Source: Aphanomyces cochlioides
Taxonomy: Eukaryota; Oomycota; Saprolegniomycetes; Saprolegniales; Verrucalvaceae
Reading direction: 5' to 3'
DNA length: 64,000 nucleotides
Assembly (NCBI GenBank): GCA_019828595.1
Contig: JAHQRK010000005.1
Location: 682,001-746,000 of the forward strand
The notes beneath the pieces were generated by a model. That model was not told the DNA's origin, searched no databases, and saw nothing but the letters and a program-made list of their open reading frames with translations. Shown here in pieces: positions 1 to 10,802 of this stretch. A program made the translations under genes and the position numbers. The number at the start of each line of letters is the position of its first letter. The first letter of the stretch is position 1.

Positions 1-767
1 GTGAGCATACTGCTTGGTGAGCACGTAATTGCGGGAGGCGTGCAATCACGTCTTTTTTGCAGTAGCGACACGATGCAAATGGGGTGGCCTTTCCTGGAAT
101 TAACTTCTCTGGTGTGAAGGCGTCCCATATTTTGTCCCTCGCGCGGGGCATGCCTTGATTTGATCAGTGTTTTTACAAAACGGATTCACGAAGAGACGCC
201 ACTATATTTAGAAAGATTCTAAACTGACAAATTGAAACAATCTTCCAATGGGCTTTATCTAGTAATCGATATTGTCCAATAAGATTAAGCAATATTGAAA
301 GAACCTTTCAATGGGATTTATCTAGTAATCCATATTATCCAATAAGATTGAGCAATATGATAATATCTCAGTGGTAAACACTATGTATTATGAGTGATAT
401 TTTCACCAATCCGAAAAAACTGTTGGTCTTTGATGTATTGTATCTACAAATCACATAATACAGTTTTTATTGGACGAAAGTCCGGATAAGGCGTCTCCAA
501 CAGGACGGCCGTCGTGTGAATTCTCTGTTTGGAAGAATTTTGCTCATATTTCTATACTATACTCAAGTTAAAATAGTTGTTTTGCGAGAAGTCGAATTTA
601 CACGACACGTGTCCTGTTTGAGAGGAGTCCCAACCATTGGATAATATACCTTCTCCCTGAAACGTCCATGGTTGGAATTCCTCGTGAGAGCTCCTCGCTT
701 GATGCGATCCGAGATATGCGCGTCTCCAAGTCAACAAAAGCTGGATATAAGAGCGGGTTAAACTAAG
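1..767. other. Non-coding left edge with a tandem repeat
   Basis: No open frame here looks like a protein. The stretch is AT-rich and holds two imperfect copies of a 63-base unit (about 230-357). Near its end, at 502-523, lies one copy of a 22-base sequence that recurs in the same orientation at 2619-2640 and may mark the edge of the Crypton that follows. Confidence 0.5.
230..357. repeat. 63-bp tandem repeat, two copies
   Basis: Two adjacent copies offset by 63 bases share the words caatggg, ttatctagtaatc and ccaataagatt. They are diverged by several substitutions. No coding frame runs through both. Confidence 0.7.
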
Positions 768-2576
768 TTAAAAAGTGGATAAGAGCGCACGGCGATTCGA
801 GCATGCTTAAGGCAAACGGCGACATCAACTTAGACGTCTTCACGTACCAGGACTTTCTTGCGTTCATCGGTTGGAGCTACCAGTTCACTAACAATAAGTC
901 TGGTACACTCGCCAGTTATTGCTCAGCAATCAAAGATTTGTGAAAATCGAGCTCTTCCTCCTCAGTTGACGACGATATAAAAGATATCTTTCAAGGTACG
1001 AGACTATATTGACTCAATTTTATCACAACTTGGTAGGAATGCGACGACATCACGCCGAACAAACTCAATCGGGAGGTGTGAAGGAGTCTGGCAAACGGCC
1101 ACTGGGATATTCTTTGTATCAACGTCTTTGTGTTGACACGCTTGGTCTAATGGATGGTGGATTCTCGCATCTTTTCCTCACTCTATCGTGGAATCTCATG
1201 TGCCGTTCGATTTCTACACAACAGGTTCGATTTGAGCATATTTCCTTCCAGGAGGACTCCATTGGCGTTGTTTTTATTGTAAGCAAGACAGACCAAGCAG
1301 GTGAAAAACAGAGAGATCCTCGACACATCTATGCGAACCCCTTTAATCCATCAACTTGTGTAGTTTTGGCCTTTGGTCTGTACTTTGCCTGACATCCTCA
1401 ATTGCCTCCTGGTGATCTCTTCACTGGTGGTAAGCAGCGCGATCGATTTGGTAAGATTTTGTCTCGTTTGCTCAATTCAAATGACTTTGGAACTCATTCG
1501 ATCAGAAAAGGCGTTGCGACGTTTGCCTGCTCTGGAACAACGAGTGGTCCATCAGTTGCAAGTGTATGCTTGAGATGTGGATGGACTCTTGGCCACGTGC
1601 TAGAACGCTATATTCATTACGAGCGCGCTGGGGACCAATATTTAGGCCGAATTGTTGCGGGTCTGCCTAACAATAAGCCTGAATTTGCTGCTTTGCCACC
1701 TCATTTTACCCCCAATGGATCGGAAGTTGTGTACAGAGTGTGATTGATATTGTGTTTCCTGCATTGAGTTCGCAAAGAAGGCTACGTGAAGTATTGTCGT
1801 ATGGCTTAGCGTCACTCATTTATCATTTCGACTGGTTGTGCGATATCTTGCCTCCTAAACACCCCTTCTTTTCAAGTCCGTTGTTCACAAACAATGATCT
1901 ATTACACGAACTCAAACCTTATCTCGGTACAAACTCGAGCTCTATATTGCCTACTGGAATTCCTGCTCATATCAATTTGATTCAAGGCATTGAACGCAAC
2001 TACACGGCTATTGTTCGCATTGCCGATGCTGTCTCTACTCGGATGCAAAACCTTCTCGAAGATCAAAGTGCCAGCGCCGGAAATATATCGAGGGATTTTT
2101 TGCAAAAGGCTCTTTCGGAGCTTGCAAGTAGAGTAGATCAACGTTCGCCCAGCCAACTACCTGCGTGTGACACAGCCGAACCAACCACAGCAGGTCGGCT
2201 GTTCACATGGGACGGTCGTTTGTCGAAATTGCCCAAGGAATTTGAGCTGCCCAACGTGGACGCCGCATCCGCTTGGAGACTTTGGTGGCTAGGAAACATG
2301 AGACTCAACATTCCACCATATCGATATATCGTACCTCTTGACTGGAAATTTTCAATGACCCGATTCGAAAAAGTTTGCCGGCTTGTCGATTTCTCCATGC
2401 CACAAACGCCATCTGAAGAGGATATCACACGCTCATTCCAGTTCATATCAGCTTACATTGTTCGTGTATGCAGCGCAACGCCCAGGAAACGCACCCGAAG
2501 AGTCTCACAGCTTCGCCTTGTGTCTCTCATCCCAGCTCTTCGAAGGTCCAATCTTCCACTGCATTCAGAAATTTAG
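768..2576 (+). pseudogene. Crypton-type tyrosine recombinase, decayed
   Basis: This is a broken tyrosine recombinase of the Crypton DNA transposon type. An N-terminal core-binding segment is readable at about 770-942 (FTYQDFLAFIGW, then LASYCSAIKDL) before a stop. The catalytic domain follows at 1009-1743 with the diagnostic HxxR signature in THSIRKG and a nucleophile region around ERYIHYERAGDQYLGR. A TGA at 1390-1392 splits this domain within one frame. A frameshift near 1740 separates it from the 1740-2576 segment. That segment has an aromatic stretch (AASAWRLWWLGN, then PPYRYIVPLDW) resembling the GCR1_C DNA-binding domain found in Cryptons. With at least three lesions it cannot make an active recombinase. 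It stands alone with no host gene nearby. Assignment to Cryptons is from family knowledge; the exact clade is not determined. Confidence 0.75.
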
Positions 2577-2708
2577 CATTGGCCAGTAAAAAATAAATAT
2601 CGTCAAATGAATATCCTTAGGACGACGGTCGTGTAAATTCCAATTACAATACATTATCGCGTTTCGAAATCTCGTTTGTTTAACACTTTAACACGTTATC
2701 AAACCATA

Positions 2709-2840
2709 TTTTACTGTTTATTGATCAGATAGTGAACGAAGGACCTAAAATTGGAGCAAACGTAGGTGCAGGAATTTTACTGTTCTTTGATCAGGTAGTG
2801 AACGATGGACCTGAAATTGGAGCGAGCGCAGGTGCAGGAG
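2709..2840. repeat. 66-bp tandem repeat, coding-like
   Basis: Two copies of a 66-base unit (2709-2774 and 2775-2840) differ at a few positions. The period is a multiple of three, and one forward frame reads repeated peptides of the form GPxIGAxxGAG. A third, more diverged segment follows to about 2940. No complete gene surrounds it, so it may be a remnant of a repetitive protein gene. Confidence 0.55.
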
Positions 2841-5016
2841 TTCTGCCAGCATTGATGGCCAAGGTCGCTTAGAAACTGGTGCTAGTGTAAGTGCAAGTGT
2901 CGATGACAGAATTGGGGCTGGATTGAAGATTGACATTGAAGAGGTTGCTGTGGATTGTTGGACTTCAAACCAATACACTATTACACCATACAATAGTTTA
3001 TCTTCTTGGTCCTTTTCTTTCTCTCGTCGTCTTATCTTGTCATAAGTGTTGCGACTGACAGCAGGATGAAAAGTATTTCACGGCAATTCTCCCCACTTGA
3101 GAGCCAAACACCTCCTTCCGCCCTTCCTTGAAGGAAAAGACTTGAGTCATCGAATTCTGAAAAGATGAATGCGTTTGCAATAACGAATGGCCAATTCCTA
3201 TTTAATCATGTACCAGTATACATGTCCTGTCATTCAAAATCAATTCGGCAAAAACGACTGGAAAGTCCAGATACAAAAGTTGCGCGTGATGTAAAGGCGC
3301 AACAAACATTCCGTCAGTGGACTGAGTTCATTGAATTTGACGACTGTGGCATCTGCCAAACGCCATTCAGCTCAATGGGCTCATTCCCTGGACTAAACAG
3401 ATTGGCGCCTAGACTTTGTGCGCAACTTTTGTTTTCGCGCGAGTTGGCACCCTTGCCACTCAGAGGTGACATGAAAGCTCGTTTCACAATTGAAACGCTC
3501 TTGGACGCCAGCTGAGGCAAGGAAAGAAGACCCCACGACTGAGGAAAAATGCGCTTGCTGTTTAGCTTACTGAAGTCTGCCATCAAGCACTTTTTAGCCC
3601 TTCGTACTCATCACATGTTCCATCGCCGCGACTTTGCACACACCTCTAAGCACGCATGAATTTGCTGGCTGCCTCAGCCAGAAATTCCATGGCTTAAGTC
3701 ACTCTGCCAGCCGTCGTGAGAGAGGTTCTGTTTTGTCAGAGAAACACTGCAAAGGCATTGAGTTTGGAGGATATGCAATACGGCGCATGACCAAGTCACA
3801 TACAAGGCAAAAGATTTCACATTGATTGCAAAAATTGCGTTTTTATATTTATCTCTAATAAAATCAGCGTTTTCTAATTTGTTTCTTTCCATATTAGGGG
3901 GTTTCAAAGCTGAAGCAGAAATCAGAACAGAAGTTTGTCTCATCGAAATGAATTATGTGATTGGATATAATTCAGAAAATTTCCTCTGTTTTCTTGTCTG
4001 ATCTCTTATGTATTTTTCGGTAAGATGCGTTCCTGTGGCTCTCCTCTACTGACGAAACCTTCAGTTTTATTTAGAGAGCAAACTGGTGACGCTCTTGGTT
4101 AATTATATGATACCCAACGAGGCTGAGATTCATGTCGTAGAGCACACTGAAAAAAGATGTTGCTGGAAATGCGGCAATCACATGGATAACCTGTTGAATG
4201 AGTGTCTGTCACTCCGATAACATGATTGGACGAAAAGGAAGAAAATTTCCTGTTTTCTTGAAACCCCCTATTGATTGCAAAAAGTGTTCAACTTGATCGA
4301 ACAAAGGTGTAAAAGGCTTTGAATGTTTATAACAAGCTGTTCTCTTAATCTCGAAGGCTTTGAGTATTTATAACAAGTTGTTCTCTTAATCAAGAAGGCT
4401 TGAGTATTTATAACAAGATTTCTTGATTTATAACAGAACGTTATACAATTTTAGTACAACAGGCCCGTTGTGCTACTGTACAACGATTGCACAACGTTTT
4501 GCACAACGAACCAGATTGTACAACCTGCCTTAGCTACAAGGCATCCCTCAGCTTCCTGCGGGATAGAATCTCCTCTTACCACCCATGCTGCTTGGGGATA
4601 TGGACGCTGCCCATTGCCCTGGGCCTGGTGAGAGAGAGAGGGAAGACTACGTATCTTGATTTCTCGACCGACGACAGTGATAACACGACACGTTTGCACT
4701 TGCAACGACCAGACATCCATAAGTCGCTCGGAGCTCCTTGTTCGATGGAGACTTTGCGAAACGTCTCGACGTATTTTCACATCATATCCACTTGATTCTC
4801 CCGAATTTTGTCGCACCGCAAACTCATCCGTGAAGCCAACGATGGCGTGCGTGCGTGATGAAAGTCTAGGGATCGAGGCAGCTTGTCAGGAGCTGCATCT
4901 CGCGCTGAGATAGCCCACGCCACGCTGCGCCCTCGTGTCTCGACAACTTAGAGACGACGACAGAGTACAAGAGCACGATGTATTGTAGCTATAAATATGG
5001 TCGCAGTCGTGCTTAA
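2841..5016. other. Intergenic, no recognisable gene
   Basis: Short open frames at 3165-3515 and 4487-4795 have no recognisable domain and are matched by overlapping frames of similar length on the other strand, so I do not call genes. The only clear structure is the 41-base tandem repeat at 4313-4425. Confidence 0.5.
4313..4425. repeat. 41-bp tandem repeat, about 2.7 copies
   Basis: Units start at 4313, 4354 and 4395, each with aaggctt, tttataacaag and, in the first two, gttctcttaatc. The third copy is partial. It lies in AT-rich intergenic DNA. Confidence 0.8.
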
Positions 5017-6003
5017 TTAGGCTGCAAGGGGATCACTCAGTGGCAACAACTTGATGCTCGCGACGGAGCGTAGGGATTGCACGGTGCATGGCGCAGTTTG
5101 GCGGACGCAGCCCGATCCAGAGGCGTTGGTTTCGGTCGTCGCTGCTACAACGTTTGTGGAAAGATCGCCCGAGCCTGACATTGCAATGTGATGGGCGGCG
5201 CAAGTACTGCCGTCTGGACTACAGGCCAAGTGCAGACTGCCCGAGCTGGTCACGCGAGAATCGATAAGTGCCGCGTTCAATGCTGCCGACACTGAGAGGA
5301 GGATTGGGCCAGAGCTGGCGACAACCAGCACGAGCTCGTCGGTTGTCAGGCTGTCGAATGCCATTCGAACTGCGCCAGAGCCGCGATTGACCACGCGAAC
5401 GTCATTAGCCGCGGCACGAGTTCGGGCGTCGAGGTAGATCACAGCTGAGGAATGGTTGGCGACGCCGAGGTCGGTCGTCGCCAAGCGCGAAGTGCACAAG
5501 ACGACCATGCCCCACCCACGACTGGTGATATCCACGACATCGGCGGCGATGCTGCTGCAGGTGAGCTGGAGGGAGCCACTTCCCGTATGCCAGAGCGTAA
5601 GTCCGCTAGCCACGAGTGTGTCGTCGTGGATGTTAAGCTGCCCTGGACCAGACGAGTTGATCGACAGGTGGACGCTTGGAGATGACACAAGAACTCCACT
5701 CGAGATGGCCAGGATGCCAGACGCTGTGAACGAAACACACTCGAGCGTCCGTGCGGGGAGACGCAGCTCAATGGTGTAGCGCCCTGCGACGCGTTTTCCA
5801 GGCGTCCATCCAAGCGTCCATTCGTGTCGGGATTCTGAAATGTTAAAAGCTTCCAAGACGTCCGACGAGTCGTAGTGGAGGCATGCCGTCGCGTGGGTTA
5901 CAGCGGGGTCGGCTGTGACGTACACGGCGCCAAGGTTAGCGACAAGACTTGTGATCGTGGCCGCGGCGGCAAATGTTCGGTGGAACTTGGTTTGAAATGC
6001 CAT
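5017..6003 (-). CDS. GIN/DUF2807-like beta-repeat protein 1 (intronless)
   Basis: Member 1 of a six-gene family in this window, 328 aa from the ATG at 6003. That start was preferred over upstream in-frame ATGs because it aligns with the start of its tandem neighbour. An N-terminal segment with ITSLVANLGAVYVTAD is followed by a vertically repetitive region of short strands punctuated by SGSG or NSGSG turns (GSGSLQL, RGSGAV, SSGSLHL, MSGSGDLS). The tail carries several cysteines. This layout resembles the bacterial head-GIN/DUF2807 domain, thought to form a right-handed beta-structure and sometimes linked to adhesion. The eukaryotic function is unknown. Unlike members 3 to 6 it has no intron at the conserved site. 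A second, broken copy lies directly upstream, so the pair is a tandem duplication. Confidence 0.7.
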   Translation of the reverse strand: MAFQTKFHRTFAAAATITSLVANLGAVYVTADPAVTHATACLHYDSSDVLEAFNISESRHEWTLGWTPGKRVAGRYTIELRLPARTLECVSFTASGILAISSGVLVSSPSVHLSINSSGPGQLNIHDDTLVASGLTLWHTGSGSLQLTCSSIAADVVDITSRGWGMVVLCTSRLATTDLGVANHSSAVIYLDARTRAAANDVRVVNRGSGAVRMAFDSLTTDELVLVVASSGPILLSVSAALNAALIDSRVTSSGSLHLACSPDGSTCAAHHIAMSGSGDLSTNVVAATTETNASGSGCVRQTAPCTVQSLRSVASIKLLPLSDPLAA

Positions 6004-6688
6004 GGTTGGAGTAGATTGGAAAATAAATCCATTCCATCTTGTCTGCTCGCTGGCAGTGCCACGGCCACGGGATCGAACCAACTCTTGACGTGCGTTACAG
6101 ATCAAAGCCACGGAGAGGACGTCACCCATTTCAACCTCCTGGTGCACACATTGGAGCGATAATTCCAGCGCATTTCACTGGAATCTTCAGCATCTATCAG
6201 AGGAAGGAACGCATCCTCTCAATGAGGTCTCCATGGAGACTCTCAATATAAAGAGATGGGCGCATCCTCCCGCTCGTCCTTGAAAAAGTTTCAACGGACG
6301 GCAGTGCCTTTCCCCGTCCATCTCTCATTGGCTCCATGTTATTTTCACGTCAACTTGGATCAGCGCGACAACTTTTCAAGGTGGTTTTCCCGAATTCAGT
6401 CGCAAGAAACCTTCACGCGGAGCTCGACGGCTGCTCAAAACCACGTGGAAAGCATTTGAAGCGCCAAAGCCACGCAATGTCTCGTACAGTGCAACAACAA
6501 GGGGAACTGGCGCAGGATGGAGCTAGCCTGAGAGAGAGGAGTCGATGGATATGTGTAGTTGACATGGAGCTGGCTGAGTTCTTGGTCAGCCATTGCCACG
6601 GAGAGGGAGATGATGTATGACCGAGATGGGAATGCCATTTGACAATGTGAAGTGCCATAGATTGAGCTTATAAATATGGGATACGAGG
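6004..6688. other. Spacer between tandem GIN-like genes 1 and 2
   Basis: This holds the upstream region of gene 1 and the 3' flank of gene 2. The 3' flanks of both genes share the word ataaatatgg just beyond the stop, and the bases just upstream of the two starts share gattggaaaat-like sequence, as expected if the duplicated unit included flanking DNA. No further gene is seen. Confidence 0.5.
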
Positions 6689-7689
6689 TTAAGCGGCAAG
6701 GAGACGACGGAGAGGCAGCGACTTGATGCAATCGAGGGAATCGAACGACTGCAGAGTGCATGGCGCGATGTCGCGGACGCAGCCGGACCCCGAGACGTTG
6801 GTTTGAGTCGACACGGCCGACACGTTTGTACAAAGATCGCCCGAGCCAGACATTGCAATTTGATGCCGATCACACGTACTGCCGTCTTCGCTGCACGTCA
6901 ATTGCAGACTGCCCGAGCTCGACATGCGCGTGTCGATCATCGCAACGTCATCGCAACGGCGATGGACATGAGAATCGGACCCGAACTCCCGACAACGAGC
7001 GTGAGCTGGTCGGTTGTCAAGCTGTCGAGAGCCACGTTGACCGCTCCATGGCTGTCGTTCACAACGCGAACGTCGTCCGCAAAGACATGTGTTGGCGCCT
7101 TGAGATATATCGTGCCGTACGAATGGTTGGCAATGCTGAAGTCGGACGTCGTGAGAGTTGACGCGACGACGGCGACGATGCCGCGGCCACGACTCGTGAT
7201 ATCCACAACATCGACGGAGATCAAGCCGATGAGTTGGAGGGATCCACTTCCAGTGTGCCAAAGCGTGAGTCCTCTGGCCACGAGTTGGTTTTCTTGGATG
7301 ATCAATTGGCCTGGACCAGACGAGTGGATGGAAAGATGGACGCTGGGTGAGGATGCCACGACACCGGATGAGACGGCCATGACGCCTGGAGCCGTGAACG
7401 AGACGCACTCGAGCGTTCGAGGGGGAAGACGCAGCTCAATCATGTAGCGGCCTTTCGCTCGCTTCCCGTACGTCCATCCCAGCGTCCACTCGTGTCTTCC
7501 TTCGGAAACGCGGAAAGCGTCGAGAAGGTCTGGCGAGTCGTAGCGGAGGCACGCGGTGGCATGGGCGATGCTCGCGTCGGCGGTGATGTACACCGCGCCG
7601 AGGTGAACGACGAGACTCGTAATCTTGGACTTGGCGACAAAGGTCCGATGGAGGTGTGTCGTCTCTGTCAGTGTGGAAGACTCTGTCAT
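6689..7689 (-). pseudogene. GIN/DUF2807-like protein 2, broken by an 11-bp duplication
   Basis: Close tandem relative of the gene at 5017-6003. It aligns from the start (TTHLHRTF against TKFHRTF) to the tail (SGSGCVRDIAPCTLQSF). The frame is intact from 7689 until a perfect 11-base tandem duplication, tcatcgcaacg at 6937-6947 and again at 6948-6958 on the plus strand. This shifts the frame and creates a stop. The span is 1001 bases; with one unit fewer it would be 990, an exact multiple of three and nearly the length of gene 1. The C-terminal frame downstream is otherwise preserved to 6689, so the break is recent or is a sequencing error. Like gene 1 it has no intron. Translation as it stands would end at ILMSIAVAMTLR and lose roughly the last quarter. 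Confidence 0.8.
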
Positions 7690-8827
7690 GCTTGGAAGCA
7701 AATTGGAAAATGACCACATGATCCAAGTGTCCCAGTCGTCCTGGGGGGAATGAGAGTGTTTATGGTGTTGGACACTGATCACGGTCGCGTTGCTTGGGCA
7801 AGCCAATGCGGATTACGGAGCGTGAACATGGCTACATGGCGCTCTGTGGTTCCATTCCCCATGCGCTTGACGCTGCTTTCTCTACGCGGTGGGCTTTTTG
7901 GTGTCCTTGACCGGCGTGTTTCTAGACGCTGCAGTACAAAAAAGAGTGTTCAGCCGCATCTTTACTTGACACCGACGTGGTTGATGACTACAACAAACCA
8001 TGGGGAATGCAGTCTGCGGCGTCACGACGATCCAGAGGCAAGAGAATGTTGCGACTTTGGAGACTCAGCGCTCGTCCATAGCCACGACCGACGACATGCG
8101 CATCCTTGAAGAAACTTTTGGGGAGAAGCAGCAGATTCGTCTAGCAAAGTGTCGCACTGGGTCACATGTACACATCCACCCATGAATTCTTCATGCATTT
8201 CACCGTCATCATGAGATTTTTTCCAAGGCTATCATGGGGATATCGCTCAAAATAGTTTAATGTTTACAGTAGATATTTTGAGCGAAACCTGGATTCTTGT
8301 CGGGTTTATGTTGGCTCCCGATCATCCCTCGGCATCGGATCCATAGTCCAACTGCGTGCTTTGGCGCATTTCATTCATCGATGCGTTCGTTGCTGTAACC
8401 ACGAGAGCGTACATTCTAGTCAATCAACGGAGAGACCAGGCTACATGTATATATTTAGAGCGAAATTTGCATCTTATTCTGGTATTGGTGGCTAAGTCAG
8501 CATCGCGGGGCGTCCAGCAGTCAATCAAAACTTGAAGATGGTTGACACGCGATCAGATCTTGTTCTCGATGGCAGCCGAGACGAATTCTAGTCGTGGACA
8601 GGGCTACGATTGGACGCACCTTAAAATCTACCCCAATTGAGTGTTGATGTCATAGGACAGAGGGAGATAAGGGGACACTGGTTATCCTTCTCATGAGAGC
8701 GACAGCACGACTGCAAATTGTAAGAATAAATAGCTCCTTTTGAAAGGAGCAAAACCCCTCGGCATGCCATGTCTCTGCTTGAGCCAGGACGGCGGCTGTT
8801 CATTTCGGATCTGCACCTTCAAGTCAT
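7690..8827. other. Intergenic, no gene recognised
   Basis: Forward frames at 7750-8109 have no recognisable domain. Two stretches near 8260-8400 and 8450-8600 share words such as gagcgaaa and gggctac-like sequence, suggesting an old, diverged duplication. Nothing else stands out. Confidence 0.4.
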
Positions 8828-9003
8828 TAGGGTGGCTCAATTTAGAGAATTGGGGATTTGCTTTTGATTTTCGGCAAATTAAAAAGCCAAATTTTATTAT
8901 TCTACCCGGCATAGAAAAGCAGAGTTGATTTCTTGAGACTCAAATTACACAGTTCAATTTTCCCTCGTTTTTATTTGTAATTGACAGACAGTGTGCATTT
9001 TGA

Positions 9004-9504
9004 GGCGTTCTATGGCCTGGTAGTGTGCACGACTCTACAGTGTGGTGTTCATCTCCCTGTTTTACCCAGCCCACTCGTTACTTTGACCCCGGTCAATATC
9101 AGCTCGTGGATGCTGGATTTAAACTGACTCTCCAATCCCTTGCCCCCTTTCGTCTCCCCAGCTCTACAACCCCGGCGAATTCTACGTTCAACAATGTTCA
9201 CTCAAGTGGTCGTGTTGTCTGCGAGCATGGTAATGGCATCTTGAAAGGTCGTTGGGCTAGTCTAACTTCCCTCTCCCTTGATATCAAGTCTTCTGCTGAC
9301 ATCAAATTTGTCTGCGATTGGATATTAACCTGCTGTGTGTTCCACAATATCGTCAATAGAATTCAAAATGGACAAGACGAAGTTGAAGCTTACGTTGAGC
9401 CACCGCGCGATGTCAGAAATGCCCTTGCTGCAACTGATGAGGCCGACTATCAATGGCGAGAACGAATAAAAGATGAAGTTCTGGACCACTTGATTAACAA
9501 TTAA
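9004..9504 (+). pseudogene. Harbinger (DDE_Tnp_4) transposase, C-terminal remnant
   Basis: The frame opens right after a TGA at 9001-9003 and reads PGSVHDSTVW, where HDS carries the second catalytic acidic residue of Harbinger nucleases. It continues through DPGQYQLVDAGF, then NNVHSSGRVVCEHGNG and LKGRWASL, ending with CCVFHNIVN and an acidic tail. These are the expected motifs of the C-terminal half of a HARBI1-like DDE domain. The N-terminal half, including the first catalytic aspartate, is absent between the left TIR and 9004, implying an internal deletion. There is no ATG before the conserved part. It is best read as an inactive remnant. Confidence 0.75.
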
Positions 9505-9506
9505 AT

Positions 9507-10300
9507 CTAGCCTATATCTGTGTCAAATGCAATAGACATCATTTCCTTGATCTTCGATGGATCTAACACCCCATTGTCGACTAACTTTCCCAAAAGAGAC
9601 GCGCGGGCTAGTTTGATTTGCAATGACGAGTCTTCAGCTGACTTGAGAGCTGCTCTGTCCTCTGTTGCCTTTGCATACTCAAACTTATCGCGTTCGAGAG
9701 AGAGGGCGTTGCTTTGGGCTTCAAGATAGTAACTGGAGAAATCTATCTTCTGGGTTGTTGGCTTGAGTTCAAAACTGGGTTGCTTGTTCTTCTTGTTCAC
9801 TTGCGCTTTACGATCCACGTTTGATTTTGTCGACGCCTATCCAATTATTATGCTTATGATAACATCTGTAAATATATATAACCTTAGTAAAATGTGCCTC
9901 TGGATCTTCCTCGGCTTTTGATGCCCAATATGCTTCTGTCGAGGGATCATTTTCGTCGTCACTGCCTTGGTTCTCTGTTCCACCATCCACACTCATTGAT
10001 TCACTATTTTCAATTTCATAATCGTGATCTTCAACCTCCTGAGATCCCCCAAACGCAATAGTATATGGTGGTCGTATATTGGGACGATCGCCCAAGATCA
10101 TATCAAGCTCCTTGTAGTATCGGCACATGCTCTCCAATTTCGCATCGATCGTTAATATATCTAACGCAAGAGCTAAATATGTTGTGTATGACGCATCTTA
10201 CTCTGTTTCATGTCGTCGGTTGTAATACCTTCACCCGACACATTTGAGCTCTGCCATCGTATCGCGCTTTTATACATTGTCATGTATGATTCAAACCTTC
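9507..10300 (-). CDS. Harbinger-associated Myb/SANT-like protein (exons partly resolved)
   Basis: This is the second gene of the Harbinger element, transcribed toward the transposase. The last exon (9507-9836) and the previous one (9883 to about 10160) join over a 46-nt GT-AG intron at 9837-9882. The joined frame reads FTK then ASTKSNVDRKAQVNKK. The protein contains AKLESMCRYYKELDMILGD, an acidic linker (SDDENDPSTE) and a charged helical tail, the layout of transposon-encoded Myb/trihelix-like proteins that help the transposase bind DNA and enter the nucleus. A further upstream exon is plausible near 10206-10300 (MYKSAIRW, then SGEGITTDDMK). The N-terminal Myb helices were not resolved. It may still be expressed, but its partner is dead. 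Confidence 0.55.
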
Positions 10301-10675
10301 GTAGATTAACGACATTTATTATGTTGTATATCTACCTCGACTTGGCACTCTGAGGAGTCCACACTCGTTCGCTGTCCTTCATTCTGCTGTTCACAAACTT
10401 GGCAAGAAGTTTTTAGCCTTGGGACTTCGTCAGACGCTGACCACCCTTGACTTTTTTCCCCTTGCTTGCTTGACCTGTCATTATTGCCAGGTTCTCCTTG
10501 CTTGGAGAAACTCAACCATTGCCCAGCATTCAGCTGGCGTCGTTCTCGATCGACGTTTGGCATCTTCTTCGCTTATAGCTGCAAATTGGCAAGTGGAGAA
10601 TGCTTGCCAGATGCTGGCATGGGCCAATGGTTTGATTGGATACACAAAGAACAATTTAAAAGCACTTTTAGACTT

Positions 10676-10723
10676 TAAAAGTACCTCGAGGGGTACTTTT
10701 AATATTAAAAAGTGCTTTTTAAA
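10676..10723. repeat. Inverted repeat inside the right end of the Harbinger element
   Basis: The words aaaagtacctcgaggggtac and, further out, aaaagcactttt / aaaagtgctttt form a nested near-palindrome. It lies about 60-100 bases inside the right TIR and may be a sub-terminal transposase binding region or a transcription terminator. No function can be read directly. Confidence 0.5.
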
Positions 10724-10802
10724 ATAAATGCCCAGAAATTTTAAAAAGCAAAAGCATGAAAAAATCAAAAAAGCATACTTTTCTCTATATTGAGCCACCC
10801 TA

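Larger units (their letters stand above)
8828..10802. mobile_element. PIF/Harbinger-like DNA transposon with TIRs
   Basis: The left end at 8828-8849 (tagggtggctcaatttagag and two more bases) and the right end at 10781-10802 are inverted copies with a single mismatch over 22 bases; weaker similarity continues inward (gcttttgatttt-type words). Inside are a plus-strand DDE transposase remnant and a minus-strand Myb/SANT-type companion gene, the usual two-gene content of Harbinger elements. The left flank is TTA, the usual Harbinger target duplication, but the right flank reads TAT, so the duplication is imperfect. The transposase has lost its N-terminal half, so the element is non-autonomous. 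Confidence 0.75.

Noticed and set aside
1119..1328. Antisense open frame across the Crypton
   Set aside because: It is the shadow of the recombinase frame and has no domain of its own.
3165..3943. Overlapping frames of 116, 90 and 89 aa on both strands
   Set aside because: Similar lengths on both strands, no conserved motif and no splice logic; not supportable as genes.
7750..8109. 119-aa forward frame downstream of nothing recognisable
   Set aside because: No domain, no promoter or splice evidence, and composition similar to the surrounding non-coding DNA.
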